NCBI GenBank assembly: GCA_902729315.2
Contig: LR746266.1
Location: 5,001 to 69,000 of the forward strand
Direction of reading: 5' to 3'
DNA from: Spirodela intermedia
Lineage: Eukaryota > Streptophyta > Magnoliopsida > Alismatales > Araceae
DNA length: 64,000 nt
A program made the translations under genes and the position numbers. Of the stretch, positions 61,681 to 64,000 are shown in pieces. The notes under the pieces were generated by a model. The model worked only from the letters and a program-made list of their open reading frames with translations. It made no database searches and had not been told where the DNA came from. The first letter of the stretch is position 1; each line of letters opens with the position of its first letter.

Positions 61681-62500
61681 AATGTCTACTCGAGGCAATG
61701 CCGAAAGAATCTGATTCCCTGCCATCTCCAAAATGTAAGCTGACCTCCTGATGAATGCTAAACGACTTGATAATTTAAAAGTAATGCACACAATCTGTCC
61801 CACCTTCAGAGAAAATGCTACATCTGCTCCGTCAATTGCTAGCGCTACCGTCCTTAGCTTCTCTTCGCGAGAATTCCCAAGCTTGACAAGTCCCTGAATT
61901 CACAAGAAGCAGACTCGGTAATCTGAGGATCAAACTAGAACACCTGTACATGTTTTATTACTGCGTTCAGACTTTCACCTGGTCCGTCAGTACTCTACAC
62001 ATACTCGAGAATTCCATCATGCCAGCCGCTGTGACTTGTGCAGACCTGCAGACCTCCAAGTATGACTTGTTCAGCTGCACTATGAAGCAATGTAGAATAG
62101 TAGTGAGTTGCGTTCGAAGGGTACATATAGAATTCGTGACTCATGCATGCATAATTTGCGATAAGAGTGAAGCATCTACTGCTAGCCACCAACATAGATA
62201 ATGGTCATAGAACCAGCATGAGAATGCTTGGCCCTACCGGTGTTCAAGAATCCAAAACATGCTTATGACCATATGTGCAATTCCCGCTGAAGGCACAAAA
62301 TTCTGCATTCTCTTTTACCACTTGGCTGTTCACTAACGTTGATACTACGTCCGGAAACCTAAATTATGCCCGAATTACCAAATATAAAAAAAACCAAAAC
62401 TTACATCCCCAACTGTCGAAGTCTTCCTGCTCCTCAAAAGCCTCACTAAAGCACACAATATTATCTGAAGCACAATCAATTTTAGAAATGTAAGTTATGT
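61680..62500 (-). CDS. Unidentified multi-exon gene (partial)
   Basis: Several minus-strand blocks have exon-like borders. The best is 61,893-61,804, bounded by TTCAG and GTGGG, reading GLVKLGNSREEKLRTVALAI and DGADVAFSLK. Others are about 62,466-62,405 (CTTCAG to GTAAGT; two frames open, one reading EAFEEQEDFDSWG), about 62,071-61,981 (GTGCAG to GTGAAAG or GTGTAG), and one from 61,725 (ILEMAGNQILSALPRVDIER). Splicing phases are ambiguous, and I cannot name the family. IDGAD recalls ribose-5-phosphate isomerase, but the flanks do not fit. It may be a real gene continuing rightward or a decayed one. Confidence 0.35.
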
Positions 62501-64000
62501 CAGATAGAATGTAGCACCATCTGGATAAGCGTTTATAAGAAAATCTTGAAACAAGTTCACAAAAACCCAAACTAATGGATGAGAATGACATAGAAGTGAG
62601 ATAAATATCGGAAAGAGTGAGCAGAATAATTATTATGTTTAGGTCCGACTGGGCAGTGGAGAATGAAAGAAAGCAGAATAATTATTATATTTTCACCAGA
62701 AGATGAATTCCAGAAAGACGTTCTAGAAGCAAAATAAATAAATAAATACATTCATGCCTTCAGTGTTCGCATATTCTGAAGCGAGAAGCAGACATAATAA
62801 ACGTCATCTAAATAGACTTCTCCAAGACATTAGGTTCCCAACGTTATATTTTTAATGACAGTTAGAGCGGGAAAGTAAAGAAAATCGTCCACTAAGATAA
62901 GTCCCACTCCGATAAAATAGAGAGACAACTACATGAGGCCCGTATGAGAGTTACCCCATTGGACTTTTAGGATTCATCGTTCAAAAAAATGGTAACTATT
63001 CCAACGCTCAACGATGCACATCTATTTTTCTCCAACAGAAATAATTACTCCATGCACAACACTAAATCTCAAAATTAGTAAATAAATAAGCTACGACATT
63101 ATGACATATAACTACCTACAAGAACCGCATGAAGGAGGAACGAAGACACAAATGGAAGGAAGCAAATACCACTATTACTGTGTGAACTAAACATCAGTCA
63201 GGAGGATATCAATGGTCTATTGAGAAAGCAACATCGAGGCATGCGCCGTCTAATGAGAAGACAGAAAGCAAAGGCAGACATTTACAAGTCACGCAGGAGA
63301 CTGTACACAGACAAGTATCCACAACAATTTCATTTAGACGACAACACAGAGGCAACGAGGCATCCTCAATTTTAAAGTATATTTAAAATAAATTGACGAC
63401 GGCTAGAATCATAAGAAAACCACTAGAATTAGAACATCTCTTCTAAAATTACCTTATCCTAAAACACTAAGTTTCAGCATAAAAAATAATACGTAAATTA
63501 CTTATGGAACTACACATTTATCAATATATAGCAATATATTAGGCCTGACAAGCAGCTAAATCCCTCGCATTAAATCCCTTCGAGTCCAGCCAAATGTCTT
63601 GGAAAAATTGCCAGATTAGAGGACATTTGCATGAATGATCGGGCACAAATCCTTGCGTAAAAATAAACGCAAGCACCAGCTGATATTTGCATTTACAAAG
63701 TCTGTACGAGATCGTCTAGGCAGCCTAGGCGCTGTTGGGCATCCGGACAATCCTAACAGCAAGAAGATTGGCAGACAACTGCATTAGGCACGCTTAAGGG
63801 GTGACCTATTGGCCCTAAAAAATGACCACACCAGATTTAGACACACATTTTTTACTGCAAAAGCTACGGCTCTCAAGCAAAACAAAAGAGAAAATGAGCA
63901 AGAAAATGGTCACATGGATCTGGCAAGCAAAATATCGACGTGAGATCAGGCAACGACCCAAATGAAGCGAAATATATTCATCCGTTAGATTAGAATAATT
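62501..64000. other. Gene-free or intronic sequence
   Basis: AT-rich with no recognised coding block. It could be introns of the gene suggested to the left. Confidence 0.4.

Noticed and set aside
61804-61893. Ribose-5-phosphate isomerase exon suggested by IDGAD
   Set aside because: The spacing to the preceding TS-type motif and the residues after IDGAD do not match that family.

Overview
This is a nuclear window from a flowering plant. Supporting signs are a plant-type telomeric array (CCCTAAA)n, a Ty3/gypsy element primed by the plant tRNA-Asp sequence, LINE and Ty3/gypsy remnants, 5S-rRNA-like repeats, AT-rich intergenic DNA, and small-exon genes with GT-AG introns. I cannot name the species.

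The left half (1 to about 31,500) is almost entirely repeats. In order it holds: AT-rich sequence ending in a dispersed repeat (1.87-2.2 kb); a broken gypsy gag/protease piece (2.3-3.2 kb); a GC-rich mosaic of diverged repeat modules (3.25-5.05 kb); gene-free sequence with a 130-bp tandem repeat (9.15-9.64 kb); a receptor-kinase fossil (10.3-10.7 kb); LTR-like and LINE pieces (11.3-13.3 kb); and a nearly full-length internal region of an Athila-type Ty3/gypsy element (14.2-22.25 kb). That element is stopped by eight nonsense codons but shows no frameshift over 5.3 kb, and each LTR has lost one side. It runs directly into the most unusual block of the window: two 5S-rRNA-derived modules (22.25-22.86 and 23.10-23.29 kb) separated by poly(A) and about 208 bp of telomeric repeat. 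Degenerate relatives of this block lie at 26.6 kb. More dispersed repeats follow to 29.2 kb.

The right half carries the genes. A decayed internal piece of a WDR11-like WD40 gene (32.3-36.7 kb, minus) lies directly downstream of an intact intronless N-myristoyltransferase (37,065-38,429, minus). After a repeat and a Ty3/gypsy gag fossil (about 40.8 kb) comes a complete five-exon Yippee-like zinc-binding protein gene (42,872-48,039, plus). Next is a starch-binding CBM20 protein gene (49,355-50,970 and probably upstream, minus) with an in-frame array of six 126-bp repeats. A complete ten-exon NAD(P)H-hydrate dehydratase gene follows (55,054-59,740, minus). A possible unidentified multi-exon minus-strand gene lies at 61.7-62.5 kb.

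The intact genes are unrelated in role (protein lipidation, a zinc-binding regulator, starch binding, nicotinamide cofactor repair). They look like ordinary neighbours rather than a cluster. Exon models were derived by hand from reading frame, splice signals and recalled family sequence features; for the Yippee and NAXD genes all exon phases close exactly.
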